From contig CM055617.1 in NCBI GenBank assembly GCA_029379385.1, forward strand, positions 4,092,001 through 4,156,000: DNA of 64,000 nucleotides, given 5' to 3'. Shown piece by piece: positions 63,040-64,000 of the stretch. Both the position numbers and the translations under genes were made by a program. The notes beneath the pieces are model-generated. The model made no database searches. It worked only from the letters and a program-made list of their open reading frames with translations, and was not told where the DNA came from. This stretch comes from Quillaja saponaria (taxonomy: Eukaryota; Streptophyta; Magnoliopsida; Fabales; Quillajaceae). Position 1 is the stretch's first letter, and every line of letters starts with the position of its first letter.

Positions 63040-64000
63040 ATGGAAGTGGGTGTTAAAGTTTGGATCTTCTTAGTAATTTCTTCTGCACTTGTCTGCCCTT
63101 CGTATCTTGCTCTCACTCAAGATGGTAAGGGCTCATTATATGTTCTCTTCCATATCTCGGGCTTTCCTATTTCAAATTCTTAAAGCGTTTGGTTCCCAAG
63201 AAAATATAAATTAGTAGATTCTTATTGTTGTGACTCTCACCCAACTATTTTTTTATTGCACTTTCTGAGAAGCTTAAAGATATGATTTTTAGCTTGTTTT
63301 CATGTTCCTACTTATAATTTAAGCTTAAAGTTGCAGCCTTTTTGTGAAATCATTTTAGGTCTCACATTGTTGGAAATCAAAAGCACTTTGAATGACACTA
63401 GGAATTACCTAAGTAACTGGATAGATTCTGATGAATCTCCCTGTAAATGGACTGGTGTCACTTGTCATCCTGCCGACCAACGAGTAAGCTCAATGTAAGC
63501 AAGTAGCTGCTGTTCTTCAAATTTCTATTGTTGTCTCATTCTATGGCTTATTGAGATGCTTAGTTTGTATTGGGCTTCTTTGCAGAAATCTGCCTTACAT
63601 GCAACTAGGAGGAATTATTTCTCCGAGCATTGGTAAACTCAGTAGACTACAGAGACTGTAAGTAGAATAGGTTCCGGAGCCTTCAGTTCACATAATCGCA
63701 GAATGAAAGAAAAGTATCCCTGATTGCTTACAGTTTATTTATTTAGTTTCTAAATCATTTGTTGAAAATCAGGGCACTTCACCAGAATGGCTTGCATGGA
63801 ATTATTCCTAATGAAATTACTAATTGTACTGAACTAAGAGCCCTGTAAGTAGAAATTATATGAGTACATCTATTTTCCATTTGTGATTGCTTGCTGTTTT
63901 CCTGCTTATTTCATCCTTGATGCATCATGACAACGAGCTGACATGCTTCAACTGGTATGTATGAAGATATTTGAGGGCCAATTATCTCCAAGGAGGCATA
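63040..64000 (+). CDS. LRR receptor-like kinase, 5' part (truncated by window edge)
   Basis: This is the N-terminal ectodomain of a small LRR receptor-like kinase similar to Arabidopsis At5g62710 (FEI-related). Exons: 63040-63124, 63359-63494, 63586-63657, 63773-63844, and 63967 onward past the edge. Phases agree throughout. Exon 1 encodes a hydrophobic signal peptide ending near Y-L-A-L-T-Q-D-G. Exon 2 encodes the LRR-capping region with paired residues C-K-W-T-G-V-T-C. Exons 3 and 4 are each exactly 72 bp and encode one LRR apiece, the classical one-exon-per-repeat layout. I chose the ATG at 63040 because it directly precedes the signal peptide; the frame is open 50 codons further up but without family resemblance. 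The transmembrane and kinase parts lie outside the window. Confidence 0.9.

Noticed and set aside
1..64000. A novel multi-gene defence, biosynthetic or mobile system
   Set aside because: The genes are ordinary plant housekeeping and transport families with separate promoters. Apart from small tandem families there is no sign of a functional cluster.

Overview
The window is nuclear DNA from a flowering plant, most likely a eudicot. Protein families found only in plants (PPR-SMR protein, nodulin-like MFS protein, P3A proton ATPase ending in YTV, NPF transporters, an LRR receptor kinase) are split by many GT-AG introns. Long AT-rich spacers and plant-type mobile elements lie between them. I found no tRNA, rRNA, CRISPR or organelle-derived segment.

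Layout. 1-2084 (minus): 5' part of a nodulin-like MFS transporter running off the left edge. 3147-12144 (minus): a 15-exon DUF627/DUF629 ubiquitin-hydrolase-like gene with one extra base in its UCH domain. 14816-17464 (minus): an intact PPR-SMR gene with a 5' leader intron. 21116-25368 (plus): a two-exon type II DnaJ gene with one extra base in its glycine-rich linker. 25369-34306: AT-rich spacer. 34307-40437 (plus): an intact 21-exon plasma-membrane H+-ATPase whose start codon lies in a 42-bp tandem duplication. 41686-43784 and 46812-48928 (minus): two intact NPF transporters with a crippled third copy between them (45318-46020). 51826-55714 and 57364-61669 (plus): two tandem CYP85-clan P450 copies. 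The first is complete except for two extra bases in exon 2; the second is a clear pseudogene. 63040 onward (plus): start of an LRR receptor-like kinase leaving the right edge.

The most informative stretch is 51.4-62 kb. A unit of about 5.5 kb was duplicated in tandem, so each copy serves as the empty-site control for the other. Copy A gained a 608-bp MITE flanked by TTA, and copy B keeps the unoccupied TTA. Copy B gained a 466-bp solo LTR (TG...CA, 5-bp duplication ACTTC), and copy A keeps the unoccupied exon. In copy B, the LTR tail, an exon-2 remnant and the start of intron 2 were then amplified into four units of about 205 bp, each carrying a 5' splice site.

Four single-base insertions interrupt three otherwise well-preserved genes (near 5012, 21505-21530, 52411 and 52424), while the PPR, ATPase and NPF genes are intact. 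Residual sequencing error and recent gene inactivation are both possible, and the sequence alone cannot separate them. The genes do not form one pathway. Shared themes are membrane transport (MFS, H+-ATPase, two proton-coupled NPFs) and local tandem duplication with decay.
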